The position numbers were made by a program, and so were the translations under genes. From Candidatus Thiodiazotropha sp. CDECU1 (lineage in GTDB: Bacteria > Pseudomonadota > Gammaproteobacteria > Chromatiales > Chromatiaceae), in assembly GCF_963455295.1 (NCBI RefSeq), contig NZ_OY734020.1:2852001-2916000 (forward strand): a stretch of DNA of 64,000 bases. Direction: 5' to 3'. Below the pieces are notes generated by a model. It saw only the letters and a list, made by a program, of their open reading frames with translations. It searched no databases and was not told where the DNA came from. Shown here one piece after another: positions 47,061 to 55,757 of this stretch. How positions within the stretch are numbered: position 1 is the first letter of the stretch; the number at the start of each line of letters is the position of its first letter.

Positions 47061-47648
47061 ATGCTGAAAACACTACTAACCCTCCATTTACTGCTGCTAT
47101 CTGCCCTCTGCCTGGCAGGACAGTTCGAGGAAAGGCTTGTTGCCGCGTCATTGGATCGCACCCAACATTCGGTTCGATATGACGGATCCTACATACCAAT
47201 CGCCTACCCTGGCGGTGATGTACCGAACAATATTGGCGTCTGTACTGATGTTTTAATCCGCTCTTATCGTGCACTTGGCATTGATCTTCAACGTCTGGTG
47301 CATGAGGATATGGTCTCCCATTTTGACCTCTACCCATCGCGGCGTATATGGGGCCTGACAAAACCCGACAGAAATATCGATCACCGACGGGTACCGAATC
47401 TGCAGCGTTTTTTCACCCGACACGGAACGAGCCTGGCTGTTACCCGCCATGCCAGTGATTACAAACCTGGCGATATCGTGACTTGGATGTTGCCCGGAAA
47501 CCTGCCACATATTGGTATCGTTACCGATAAATTCAATCAACCTACAGGGTCCCCTCTAATCGTCCACAACATCGGTAAAGGTCCCAGGTTGGAGGATATT
47601 CTCTTTCGCTACCCGATTACCGGGCATTACCGATATTCGTCAAAATAA
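47061..47648 (+). CDS. DUF1287 family secreted protein
   Basis: This 195-residue protein has a signal peptide (residues 1-19, LLLLSALCLAGQ) and the DUF1287 core: GVCTDVLIRSYRALGIDLQ, VHEDM, and PDRNIDHRRVPNLQ. The family (E. coli YijF) is related in layout to NlpC/P60-type peptidases, with a Cys and a later His (PGNLPHIGIVTD). It may act on cell-wall peptides in the periplasm. It lies about 55 bases after the TIR gene and ends seven bases from the convergent SLC13 gene. Confidence 0.87.
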   Translation: MLKTLLTLHLLLLSALCLAGQFEERLVAASLDRTQHSVRYDGSYIPIAYPGGDVPNNIGVCTDVLIRSYRALGIDLQRLVHEDMVSHFDLYPSRRIWGLTKPDRNIDHRRVPNLQRFFTRHGTSLAVTRHASDYKPGDIVTWMLPGNLPHIGIVTDKFNQPTGSPLIVHNIGKGPRLEDILFRYPITGHYRYSSK

Positions 47649-47655
47649 GTGCGCC

Positions 47656-49488
47656 TCAAATATGGTACAGGGTCGGCAGTAACCAACTGTAGGCCAGCCA
47701 CATGATAAAAATCAGCGGCAACCCCACGCGCACGAAGTCGGAAAATTTATAGTTACCCGCACTCATGACCAACAAGTTGGTCTGATAGGCCATTGGTGTT
47801 GCATAGCTCATATTGGCACCAAACAGTACTGCAAGTACGAAAGGCTCCGCTGGCAGTTGAAGCGATTGTGCAATACTGATGGCGATAGGGGTGCCGATAA
47901 CGGCGGCAGCATTATTGGATACCACATTCGTCAACACTGCCATCACCAAAATCAAAGCACTGAGCACCACAGTTGACGAAGCACCGTAGGTGATATCGAG
48001 AAACAGCTGTGCCAGAAAATCACTACCCCCGGTCATCAGCAAGGCATTTCCCAATGCCAGACTGGCGACGATGATCAGAATGACCTGGGCATTCAGGGCA
48101 CGACTGACATCTCGCCATGAGAGACATCCACAAAACAGCATCAACAAAACCCCTCCAACCGCACTCACGGAGATGGGCAGAATGTTGAATGCGGCGAAGA
48201 GAATGATCCCCAGCATGATCATCAGAGAGTAAGGCGCCTTCCTGGTATGGGGCAGATCGGTGGTAGAATCGAGCACCATCACGATAGACTGCTGTTTCAG
48301 CTCATTGATCTGGCTGCGCTTGCCCTGTACCAACAAGACGTCACCGATCCTGAGATTGAGATTACCCAGACCTTGCGGCATCGTCTTGATCCGCTCATTG
48401 GCTCGGTGAATCGCCAACACCACCAGTTGATAGCTATCGGCAAACCTGATCTCATTCAGGGTCCTATTCTGCAACGGTGATCCCCTGAATATGATCGCCT
48501 CTGCGAGTTGTTGATCATGGGCCTGTAACGGATGGTCCTCGTCGACCTCGTCACCTGCGGAATATAGGGTTGCGCCAAGCTGCTGTTCGAACTCTTTCAG
48601 ATGTGCAGGGGTATCGTGGACCAGGAGTCTGTCACCAGAATGGATCACCGCATCCGGCAGGGGCATTATATAGGTGGTCTCACTGCGTCGAATCCTGTCG
48701 ACATGCATGGCATCGTGGGTGAGTGCTATCGCTTCAGACAATGTCATTCCCACCGCCAAACTCTCCTCCTTGATGACCAGCTGGGCGGTAAATATCCGCG
48801 GAGAACTATCCGCCAGAACCTGCTCACGTCTGGGCAGGATTCGTGGCGCGATCAGCCACAGATAGATCAGTCCCAAGGCATTGGCAATCAGTGCGGGCAC
48901 GATGAAATCAAACATCTCCATCTTACGCAATCCAAGGTCAGCCGCGACACCTATCACCAACAGGTTGGTCGAGGTCCCAATCGTAGTACTCATACCACCG
49001 ATCAGGGTTGCGAAGCCCATCGGCATGAGTAGAGAGGATGCATTGGACTTCGTTTGCAATGAAACACTGACCAGAATCGGCAGCAATAGTATGACAATCG
49101 GGGTATTATTGATAAATGCGCTGAGAATTCCTGCAATCAGCAGGGTTGCCAAAAACGAGAGACTGGGACTGGCACTCCACAATCTCGCCAGCGTTCTTCC
49201 CACCGGTTCCAGCGCCCCGGAACGCACCAGGCCATGCCCGGCCACCATTAATGCACAGACGGCGACCAAGGCCTCGTGTCCAAAGCCCCGAAAAAAATCG
49301 ATTGCACCAACCACTTCACCAGATACCCCCTGATAGGGAAACAGCTCGAATCCTACTGCAAGCAGTGTCAGTACAAATAGTGAAGAAGTCTCTAACGGAA
49401 TCTTCTCACGACTAAAAAGTATTAATGCAACAACTGTGAGCGTTAAGACCGAAAGGGTGTGCGGATTTGTCGCTCCATTCTCTAACAT
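47656..49488 (-). CDS. SLC13/DASS family permease with two RCK-C domains
   Basis: This 610-residue membrane protein has two blocks of transport helices (about 10-200 and 400-610) flanking a soluble region (about 210-390) with two TrkA-C/RCK-C domains (DRLLVHDTPAHLKEFE and DVLLVQGKRSQINELK). The motif NNTPIVILLLPI and its counterpart SNNAAAVIGTPIA are typical of SLC13 carriers. Substrates in the family include sulfate, dicarboxylates and other anions. The N terminus before residue 12 is short and soluble. Confidence 0.86.
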   Translation of the reverse strand: MLENGATNPHTLSVLTLTVVALILFSREKIPLETSSLFVLTLLAVGFELFPYQGVSGEVVGAIDFFRGFGHEALVAVCALMVAGHGLVRSGALEPVGRTLARLWSASPSLSFLATLLIAGILSAFINNTPIVILLLPILVSVSLQTKSNASSLLMPMGFATLIGGMSTTIGTSTNLLVIGVAADLGLRKMEMFDFIVPALIANALGLIYLWLIAPRILPRREQVLADSSPRIFTAQLVIKEESLAVGMTLSEAIALTHDAMHVDRIRRSETTYIMPLPDAVIHSGDRLLVHDTPAHLKEFEQQLGATLYSAGDEVDEDHPLQAHDQQLAEAIIFRGSPLQNRTLNEIRFADSYQLVVLAIHRANERIKTMPQGLGNLNLRIGDVLLVQGKRSQINELKQQSIVMVLDSTTDLPHTRKAPYSLMIMLGIILFAAFNILPISVSAVGGVLLMLFCGCLSWRDVSRALNAQVILIIVASLALGNALLMTGGSDFLAQLFLDITYGASSTVVLSALILVMAVLTNVVSNNAAAVIGTPIAISIAQSLQLPAEPFVLAVLFGANMSYATPMAYQTNLLVMSAGNYKFSDFVRVGLPLIFIMWLAYSWLLPTLYHI

Positions 49489-49707
49489 GGATTAAGCCTT
49501 TTTTGGCGAACATAGGTGCAATATATAGATAACCTTTGTAAAAAACTCCATCCCAATACCATGTTCGATTGAATACCCAACATTAATTTTTTTTTAAAAC
49601 ATCTCTAAAATTATTTCATCTGGCCGCTACATTTCGATCAAATACTATTAAATTGAGAAAAAATGCGAAGAAAATAGTAATTTTATACATAAAAAAAGCT
49701 ATAAGAG

Positions 49708-49736
49708 TTGTTCTTATCCGCAACTGCAACTATATT
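49708..49736 (+). promoter_or_regulatory. Sigma70 promoter of the histone-like gene
   Basis: TTGTTC (49708-49713) and TATATT (49731-49736) are exactly 17 bases apart. A start near 49743 gives a leader of about 25 bases that contains TAAGGAGT before the ATG at 49769. The upstream 49560-49700 region is very AT-rich and could act as an UP element or a site for nucleoid proteins. Confidence 0.6.
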
Positions 49737-49768
49737 GTGCATGTTCATTCAATCACTAAGGAGTACCA

Positions 49769-50254
49769 ATGGCCTTAAAGAAAACTGTGAAAAAGCGTCG
49801 TAGAGCAAAAAGAAAAGTTATCTCCATGGAGACAATAGCCGAAGCTTTACAAGCTGAAGTAAGCTTATCACCTTCCAACAAACGTGCCCTGAGCAGATTG
49901 AATGCTGCTGATAAAGCTGTCGCTCGCCAGGAAAAGTTGATGGATAGCTCGGGTGAAAGGGTAACCAAAGCACGTGCTGCCGTTGCCAAAGCAAGAACCC
50001 CAGCCAGCAAGGAAAAGGCAAAACAGCGTCTAAGCGCTGCCCAGGCCAAAGTGAAAGAGGTCAAAGCGGCCCGTACGGCGGCTATGGCTGATCAGCGCAA
50101 AGCCCAGCGGCTTGCAAAAGGTCTCTATATGGCTATGCAGAGATCGCGCGCCAAGATGGTTAAAGAGTATGAAAAAGTGGCCGCATCACTCGAAAAAGCG
50201 GTTGATAAAAAGACCCGACGCCGGCGTAGAAGCAAAACGAAAGCTGTTGCCTAA
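49769..50254 (+). CDS. Small basic histone-like protein (AlgP/H1-like)
   Basis: This 161-residue protein is very rich in Lys, Arg and Ala. It starts with a basic patch (KKTVKKRRRAKRK), has a long helical, coiled-coil-like centre (about 40-135, AVAKARTPASKEKAKQRLS) and ends with KKTRRRRRSKTKAVA. The composition fits nucleic-acid binding, as in AlgP or H1-like proteins of pseudomonads and other bacteria, but the KPAA repeats of AlgP are missing. It has its own promoter and a strong AAGGAG ribosome binding site. The role is inferred from composition. Confidence 0.7.
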   Translation: MALKKTVKKRRRAKRKVISMETIAEALQAEVSLSPSNKRALSRLNAADKAVARQEKLMDSSGERVTKARAAVAKARTPASKEKAKQRLSAAQAKVKEVKAARTAAMADQRKAQRLAKGLYMAMQRSRAKMVKEYEKVAASLEKAVDKKTRRRRRSKTKAVA

Positions 50255-50290
50255 GCATAATCCATAGCCACTAGGCAGCTTTCGATATAT

Positions 50291-50324
50291 CTCTGTCTTG
50301 GTTGGTAGACCCACCAAGACAGAG
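50291..50324. terminator. Strong hairpin between convergent genes
   Basis: CTCTGTCTTGGTTGGT (50291-50306) pairs with ACCCACCAAGACAGAG (50309-50324) with one mismatch and a two-base loop. It lies between the ends of the histone-like gene and the P-type ATPase gene. There is no T-run on either side, but the length and position suggest a two-way transcription barrier. Confidence 0.5.
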
Positions 50325-50328
50325 GGCA

Positions 50329-53073
50329 TCACTCCCCTCCTTCCGCCACCGCGGGATTTCTCCTAGCAGCCAGATAGCGAATAATCGCTTTCTCGATCTC
50401 CACCAGAAACAGCACAGAAGCAGAGATCATGACGATTCGGAGCCAGACTGATATATCGAGCGCCTGGGTCCCGAACAACATCTGCAGCTGGGGTTGATAA
50501 GTGAAGGCCATCTGGAAAAGCAACAGCAACCCAATGGCAAAAAGTACGTAGCGGTTTCCCACCAAGCCCTTCAGATTAAGTACCGATGCGGTCATATATC
50601 GGGCGTTGAAGAGATAGAATATCTCGAACATGACAAGGGTATTCACCGCAGCAGTTCTTGCCTGCTCGATACTCATACCCTGCTCTCGCGCCCAGCCAAA
50701 AAGACCAATGGTACCCACCGTCAAGATCGCTGAGACAAAGGCAATACGCCACAACAGACGACCCGTAAGCAGGGGTGCGTCGGAATTCCGTGGTGAACGA
50801 CGCATAACATTCGCTTCCGAAGGCTCCATTGCCAATGCCAGGGCCAGGGTCACCGCCGTAATCATATTCACCCATAGGATCTGTACCGGTGTCAGGGGCA
50901 GTTGATGAAATCCCAGCACGATTGCAGACAGGATGATCAATGCCTCGCCACCGTTGGTCGGCAAGATGAAGAGGATCGCTTTTACCAGGTTATCGTAGAC
51001 GGTGCGTCCCTCTTTGACGGCATCCACAATGGCAGCGAAATTGTCATCCGCGAGCACCATTTCAGAGGCCTCCTTTGCCGCCTCTGTACCGTTCAATCCC
51101 ATCGCGGTACCCACATCCGCCCGTTTCAATGCCGGCGAGTCGTTCACACCATCACCGGTCATGGCCACAACCCATCGCATTGCCTGCAACTGGGTGACAA
51201 GACGCAACTTATGCTCCGGAGTGACCCGGGCGTAGACATCGATATCGGCAACGCAACCACGTAAGGTGTCATCATCCATTGCGTCCAATGCCTGGCCGGT
51301 CAACACCTGATCGGTATTCACCAGATTCAGTTGACGGGCGATAGCCAGGGCGGTGATGCTATGATCTCCGGTAATCATCTTTACCCTGATACCGGCCTGG
51401 GCACAGACCTTTACCGCACTGATAGCCTCATCCCTGGGTGGATCGATCAAACCGAACAAACCCAATAGAATCATGTCATCTTCAACATCCTCATAGTTCA
51501 GTTCCATCTTGTCATGGGAAACCGGTTTCACCGCTACCGCCAGCACCCGCTGACCCTGTCCCGCCATGGTTTCAATACATTCTGTCCAACGCTTCAGATC
51601 CAGGGGGCAATCTCCAGCCAAAGATTTTTGCTGGCTGCAGCGTTTCAACAATTGCTCCGGTGCACCTTTGAGCATTATAAAAGCGCTCCCGGAATGACTA
51701 TGGTGAAGCGTCGCCATGAAGCGGTGTTCCGATTCAAATGGTATGAGATCGTTGCGCGGGTATTGTTTATTGGCCATGTCGATATCCAACCCGGCCTTTA
51801 AACCGGCGATCAACAGAGCACCCTCCATAGGGTCGCCGTGTATTCGCCACATTCCATCGTGCAGCTCAAGGGATGCATCGTTGCAGAGAACAGCCACGCG
51901 GCTCATCATACTGAGCATGGACTGCTCGTCAGAGCCAATTTCATGCCCATCAAGGACGATGGCCCCATGGGCATCATAGCCGGTTCCAGTCACTTGATAG
52001 ATCTGTTCGGCGGTTGCCATGCTTCGCACCGTCATTTCGTTGCGGGTGAGGGTGCCGGTCTTGTCGGTACAGATCACCATTACTGAACCCAGGGTCTCGA
52101 CTGCCGGTAGCTTTCTGATGATGGCGTTTCGTTGCGCCATGCGTTGCACACCGATGGCCAATGTAATTGTCATGATAGCGGGCAACCCCTCAGGTATTGC
52201 CGCAACCGCGAGACTGACAGAGGCGAGAAACATCTCGGTCATACTGTAGTCCCGAAATACCACACCATAGAAAAAGGTAAACAGTGCGATCACCAGAATA
52301 CCTACTGTCAGCCAACGCCCGAATTGGGCCACCTGGCGCAGGAGTGGTGTGGTAACCTGCTCTACTTCGATGACCAGAGAACCGATGCGGCCTATCTCCG
52401 TATCGGCGCCAGTGGACACCACTACACCATTTCCCTTGCCGTGGGTCACCAGGGTTCCGGAATAGGCCATGTTCGATCGATCCGCCAACATTACTTCAGG
52501 AGAGAGTGGCAAGGCATTCTTTTCCACTGCCGTCGATTCACCGGTCAATGCAGACTCCTGTATAAGTAGTCCTTTGACCTGAATCAGGCGCAGATCCGCC
52601 GGCACTCTGTCCCCTGACTGGAGTAGAACCACATCCCCCACAACCAGCTGTTCAGCATCGATGGATATCTGTTTCCCATCACGCAGGACCATTGCCCGGC
52701 ACGACAGCATCTGCCGGATAGCCTTTAAGGCGTTCTCTGCCTTGCCTTCCTGAATATGGCCGATCAGGGCATTAATAAACACCACGCCAAAAATAACGCT
52801 GGCATCCAGCCAGTGTTGCAGCAGTGAGGTAACCACCCCGGCGATAATCAGGACATAGATAAGGACGTTGTGAAACTGATAGAGAAATCGCACCAATGGA
52901 TGGCGCGTCTGGGGCTCCGCCAAACGATTGGGACCGAATCTCTGCAAACGGAGAGTCGCTTCTTGCTTCGACAATCCACCATCATCACCGTCGACACGGC
53001 GAAACAGGGTTTGCATATCGACTGTATGCCAAGGTGTGGGATTTGAGTCTTGAGGGGATTCAGGAGTGAACAC
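50329..53073 (-). CDS. P2-type cation-transporting ATPase
   Basis: This 914-residue P-type ATPase has the N-terminal cation-ATPase domain, an actuator motif LTGESTAVEK, PEGLPAIMTITLAIG in helix 4, the phosphorylation site CTDKTGTLTRNEMTV, TGDGVNDSPALKRADVG in the hinge and ten membrane helices. The length and layout match P2 pumps (SERCA-like group). Helix 6, NMITAVTLALALAMEP, lacks the acidic residue of NLVTDGLPA in calcium pumps, so the ion is uncertain. It shares no operon with other transport genes. Confidence 0.87.
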   Translation of the reverse strand: MFTPESPQDSNPTPWHTVDMQTLFRRVDGDDGGLSKQEATLRLQRFGPNRLAEPQTRHPLVRFLYQFHNVLIYVLIIAGVVTSLLQHWLDASVIFGVVFINALIGHIQEGKAENALKAIRQMLSCRAMVLRDGKQISIDAEQLVVGDVVLLQSGDRVPADLRLIQVKGLLIQESALTGESTAVEKNALPLSPEVMLADRSNMAYSGTLVTHGKGNGVVVSTGADTEIGRIGSLVIEVEQVTTPLLRQVAQFGRWLTVGILVIALFTFFYGVVFRDYSMTEMFLASVSLAVAAIPEGLPAIMTITLAIGVQRMAQRNAIIRKLPAVETLGSVMVICTDKTGTLTRNEMTVRSMATAEQIYQVTGTGYDAHGAIVLDGHEIGSDEQSMLSMMSRVAVLCNDASLELHDGMWRIHGDPMEGALLIAGLKAGLDIDMANKQYPRNDLIPFESEHRFMATLHHSHSGSAFIMLKGAPEQLLKRCSQQKSLAGDCPLDLKRWTECIETMAGQGQRVLAVAVKPVSHDKMELNYEDVEDDMILLGLFGLIDPPRDEAISAVKVCAQAGIRVKMITGDHSITALAIARQLNLVNTDQVLTGQALDAMDDDTLRGCVADIDVYARVTPEHKLRLVTQLQAMRWVVAMTGDGVNDSPALKRADVGTAMGLNGTEAAKEASEMVLADDNFAAIVDAVKEGRTVYDNLVKAILFILPTNGGEALIILSAIVLGFHQLPLTPVQILWVNMITAVTLALALAMEPSEANVMRRSPRNSDAPLLTGRLLWRIAFVSAILTVGTIGLFGWAREQGMSIEQARTAAVNTLVMFEIFYLFNARYMTASVLNLKGLVGNRYVLFAIGLLLLFQMAFTYQPQLQMLFGTQALDISVWLRIVMISASVLFLVEIEKAIIRYLAARRNPAVAEGGE

Positions 53074-53249
53074 CGTTCTATTGTCCCCCTTTTTTCACCA
53101 TCCGCTTGGATGCTGAATAGTTTAACGGGAGATAGAATTCAATACACCACCAAACCAAGATAGTCATCGCCAGACCTGCCTGCACCCGAGTTCACACAGT
53201 TAAACGACCTACATCAATTATAATAGATTCAATGGAGGTAGAGACGCTG

Positions 53250-53777
53250 ATGACATCCACAGACATCCATATAAATGACAAGGGTATACCCCTGATACTA
53301 AGCTACCAGGGCGCGCTGGAATTCCATCAGGGCAATGCCTACTGGGGCTGTGCACTCGCCTTCAGGATGTTGCAATATGCCGCCAAGCTGCTCTCCCGCG
53401 AGAAGACCTGGGAGCGGCAAAAACTCACCATTGAGAGCGGGCACCCGGGACCGGGAGTGAGAGATACCATCGAGTATGTCACTGGCTGCGTCTCCACCGG
53501 TCGATATCTATTGACCTGCGGCACCACCGAGGCCCGTTGCGTGAGTGACATGGAGTACAGCTGGAAGGTAAGTGACGGCAACCAAGCACTACAGTTAACA
53601 CTGGCTGAAGGTATTGTGTCACCCGAGTTCCTGGGACTGCTCGACAAGATCAACCGGAATCAGGCTGACGAGGAGCATCATGAACGTCTGGAAATCCTTA
53701 AAAAGAGCATGACGGAGAAGATCTGGTCACTCGATCTCGAGCAGGCCTTTCCGAATGTCCAGCTGACTGAGACCTGA
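53250..53777 (+). CDS. FmdE-like domain protein lacking the usual metal motif
   Basis: The 175-residue protein begins MTSTDIHINDKGIP, downstream of GGAGG at 53234-53238; an earlier in-frame ATG at 53232 overlaps that site. The segments FHQGNAYWGCALAFRML and VRDTIEYVTGCVSTGRYLL follow the pattern of FmdE domains (FHGHxCPG...GVDAVQxLTGCxxG), but the HxCPG metal-binding sequence is replaced by QGNAYWG. FmdE-type proteins are linked to formylmethanofuran dehydrogenase and molybdoenzymes. The role here is unknown. It lies between the ATPase and the oxidase operon. Confidence 0.6.
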   Translation: MTSTDIHINDKGIPLILSYQGALEFHQGNAYWGCALAFRMLQYAAKLLSREKTWERQKLTIESGHPGPGVRDTIEYVTGCVSTGRYLLTCGTTEARCVSDMEYSWKVSDGNQALQLTLAEGIVSPEFLGLLDKINRNQADEEHHERLEILKKSMTEKIWSLDLEQAFPNVQLTET

Positions 53778-53955
53778 GCCCCAGCTTCCACCAAGGGTGG
53801 TTTCCATCAACAGAAAATCAGGATTGTCTCAATGGCGGCTTGATCCATGCCAAATTGACAATAATCCACCAAAAGTAAGTAAAAAAATAGATATATTCAA
53901 TAATTCTAATTTATATTCAATACCTTATTTAATAGCTGATAAATAAACTTAGTTA

Positions 53956-53985
53956 TTGCGTTTCGCCCCGACTTTGTCATATTCT
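53956..53985 (+). promoter_or_regulatory. Candidate promoter of the DUF2244-oxidase operon
   Basis: TTGCGT (53956-53961) and TATTCT (53980-53985) are 18 bases apart. The first FNR-type box begins two bases downstream of the -10 hexamer, so a bound FNR-like protein would block initiation. This arrangement is usual for repression. The hexamers match the consensus only moderately. Confidence 0.4.
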
Positions 53986-53986
53986 C

Positions 53987-54022
53987 TTGACCCAGATCAA
54001 TAAAACAACTGATCTAGATCAA
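53987..54022 (+). promoter_or_regulatory. Two tandem FNR/ANR-type boxes upstream of the oxidase operon
   Basis: TTGACCCAGATCAA (53987-54000) and CTGATCTAGATCAA (54009-54022) each match the TTGATNNNNATCAA consensus with one mismatch. Their centres are 22 bases apart, two helical turns, so two dimers would sit on one face of the DNA. They precede DUF2244 and the caa3-type oxidase genes. Regulation of an oxygen-dependent oxidase by an oxygen-sensing FNR family protein is well known; the direction here, probably repression at low oxygen, is inferred from overlap with the promoter. Confidence 0.6.
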
Positions 54023-54073
54023 AAAAACGACGCCATGCAGTATCGGCAGTCAGAGCTAACTGCAGGATCTCAA

Positions 54074-54553
54074 ATGGTCTTTAGGGCGCCCCGAACTAGT
54101 AACGATGATGAAGCTGTACTCGTCGTCCAACCCAATAGAAACCTGACCTGGAGTCAGTCCAAGTGGCTGTTCCTGTTTTTTGCTGCCTGTATCGGTCTGG
54201 TCAGTCTCTATTTTCTCTCCCTCGGCGCCTGGCTGGTCCTACCCTTCACCGGACTGGAGATCATCATCGTCGGCATCGCCATCTATTGTCAGAGCTGTTG
54301 TGCCCATACCCAGGAGATCATCCATATCGATGCGACCCATGTGAGGGTTAGTGACAATCGCCGTCCTAAAGCGGAGAGATGTTTTCACAAGGCCTGGCTG
54401 AAAATCATTCAAAACCATGATCCCAAAGGCTGGTATCCAAGCCGTCTGATGATCGGGTCCCATGGCGAATTCATAGAAATAGGCAAAAATCTTTTGGAAG
54501 AGGAGCGAGAGATGCTCGCCAACAATCTTAGAAACGCAATCGAGGGCTTCTGA
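54074..54553 (+). CDS. DUF2244 family membrane protein
   Basis: The 159-residue protein from MVFRAPRTSNDDEAVLVVQP has the DUF2244 pattern, with PNRNLTWSQSKWLFLFF followed by two membrane helices (about 28-70) and a soluble C-terminal half. AGGATCTCAA is a fair ribosome binding site for 54074; in-frame starts at 54035 (ATG) and 53987 (TTG) exist, the last inside an FNR-type box. DUF2244 genes often precede oxidase operons in proteobacteria, and this one ends five bases before ctaC. The function is unknown. Confidence 0.82.
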   Translation: MVFRAPRTSNDDEAVLVVQPNRNLTWSQSKWLFLFFAACIGLVSLYFLSLGAWLVLPFTGLEIIIVGIAIYCQSCCAHTQEIIHIDATHVRVSDNRRPKAERCFHKAWLKIIQNHDPKGWYPSRLMIGSHGEFIEIGKNLLEEEREMLANNLRNAIEGF

Positions 54554-54558
54554 TCGGC

Positions 54559-55743
54559 ATGCATAATAATCACAAGACAGAAACACGAGATTCCAACACC
54601 AACTCTCGTTTTAACCTGAAACAGGCCAACCGTTCGCCAAGGCGCAATTTCTGGCTATTGGCAGCTTTGTCCGGAGCCACGGGAAGTGCTGCGGCTGAGT
54701 ACGGTGTCAACTTCCCCGAACCCGCAGCTGAAGTCGCCCAGCAGATATTCGATATTCATATGATGACCATGACTATCGCCACTGTGCTGCTGATCATCGT
54801 CTTCGCCTTTGTCTTCTATTCGCTCTATTTTCATCGTAAGAGCCGTGGTTATCCAGCCGACCAGGAGTTTCACAACTCCTGGTTTGGCAACTGGTCCTGG
54901 GTCATCGTGCCGGTGATGGTATTGGGCGTGGACCTGACCATCGCGGGCAAGGCGGATGCGGTGCTGAAAATGGTCTGGGATGTGCCAAAGGAAGAGAACA
55001 TCATGGATGTGAAGGTAACCGGCCACCAGTGGTGGTGGGAGTTCGATTATCTGGATCACAATATCAAAGTGGAGAGCCGCTATGTACCGGAGGAGGAGTC
55101 CGGCGATCTCTATTTACGCGAGGTCGACAACCGCCTGGTGCTGCCCACTGGGGTCAAGATCCGCTTTCTCCACACCTCCGCGGATGTCCTGCATGCATTC
55201 TGGGTACCTGAACTGGCAGTGAAAAAGGATGCCATTCCCGGTTATGTCACCGAGACCTGGGCCGAGCTCAACCGTGAAGGTGTATTTCGCGGTCAGTGCG
55301 CCGAACTCTGCGGCACCTGGCACTCCCGCATGCCCATCGTGGTGGAATCGGTTTCACAGGAGAAGTTCGCGGCCTGGGTAGACGATCAAAAGGCGGTCAA
55401 GCTGGCTGCCGCGGCTGAGGCAAGCGCCGACAAGACCTGGAGCCTGGACGAACTGATGGCTAAGGGTAAGCCCCTCTACGATACCAAGTGCGGGGCCTGC
55501 CATCAGGCTACAGGCCTGGGCCTGCCACCCGCCTTCCCCGCCCTCAAGGGCTCCGCCATTGCCACCGGGGCAATTGCCGATCACCTGAATATCGTCATCA
55601 AGGGTAAAGAGGGGACCGCCATGCAGCCCTGGGGCTCGCTCAACGATCTGGAGATCGCGGCGATCGTGACCTATGAACGCAATGCCTGGGATAACAACAC
55701 GGGTGATGTCGTGCAGCCTGCAGACGTCAAACAGGCCAGATAG
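54559..55743 (+). CDS. ctaC: Cytochrome c oxidase subunit II with fused cytochrome c domain
   Basis: The 394-residue protein has an N-terminal signal-like helix, two membrane helices (about 68-120) and a periplasmic cupredoxin domain with the CuA ligands in HTSADVLHAFWVP and QCAELCGTWHSRM. A C-terminal class I cytochrome c domain follows (about 300-385), with CGACH and a likely axial Met in AMQPWG. The fusion marks a caa3-type oxidase that takes electrons through its own heme. The GHQWWWEF aromatic motif is present. It is followed at once by ctaD. Confidence 0.95.
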   Translation: MHNNHKTETRDSNTNSRFNLKQANRSPRRNFWLLAALSGATGSAAAEYGVNFPEPAAEVAQQIFDIHMMTMTIATVLLIIVFAFVFYSLYFHRKSRGYPADQEFHNSWFGNWSWVIVPVMVLGVDLTIAGKADAVLKMVWDVPKEENIMDVKVTGHQWWWEFDYLDHNIKVESRYVPEEESGDLYLREVDNRLVLPTGVKIRFLHTSADVLHAFWVPELAVKKDAIPGYVTETWAELNREGVFRGQCAELCGTWHSRMPIVVESVSQEKFAAWVDDQKAVKLAAAAEASADKTWSLDELMAKGKPLYDTKCGACHQATGLGLPPAFPALKGSAIATGAIADHLNIVIKGKEGTAMQPWGSLNDLEIAAIVTYERNAWDNNTGDVVQPADVKQAR

Positions 55744-55757
55744 AGGAGAATTCGAAC

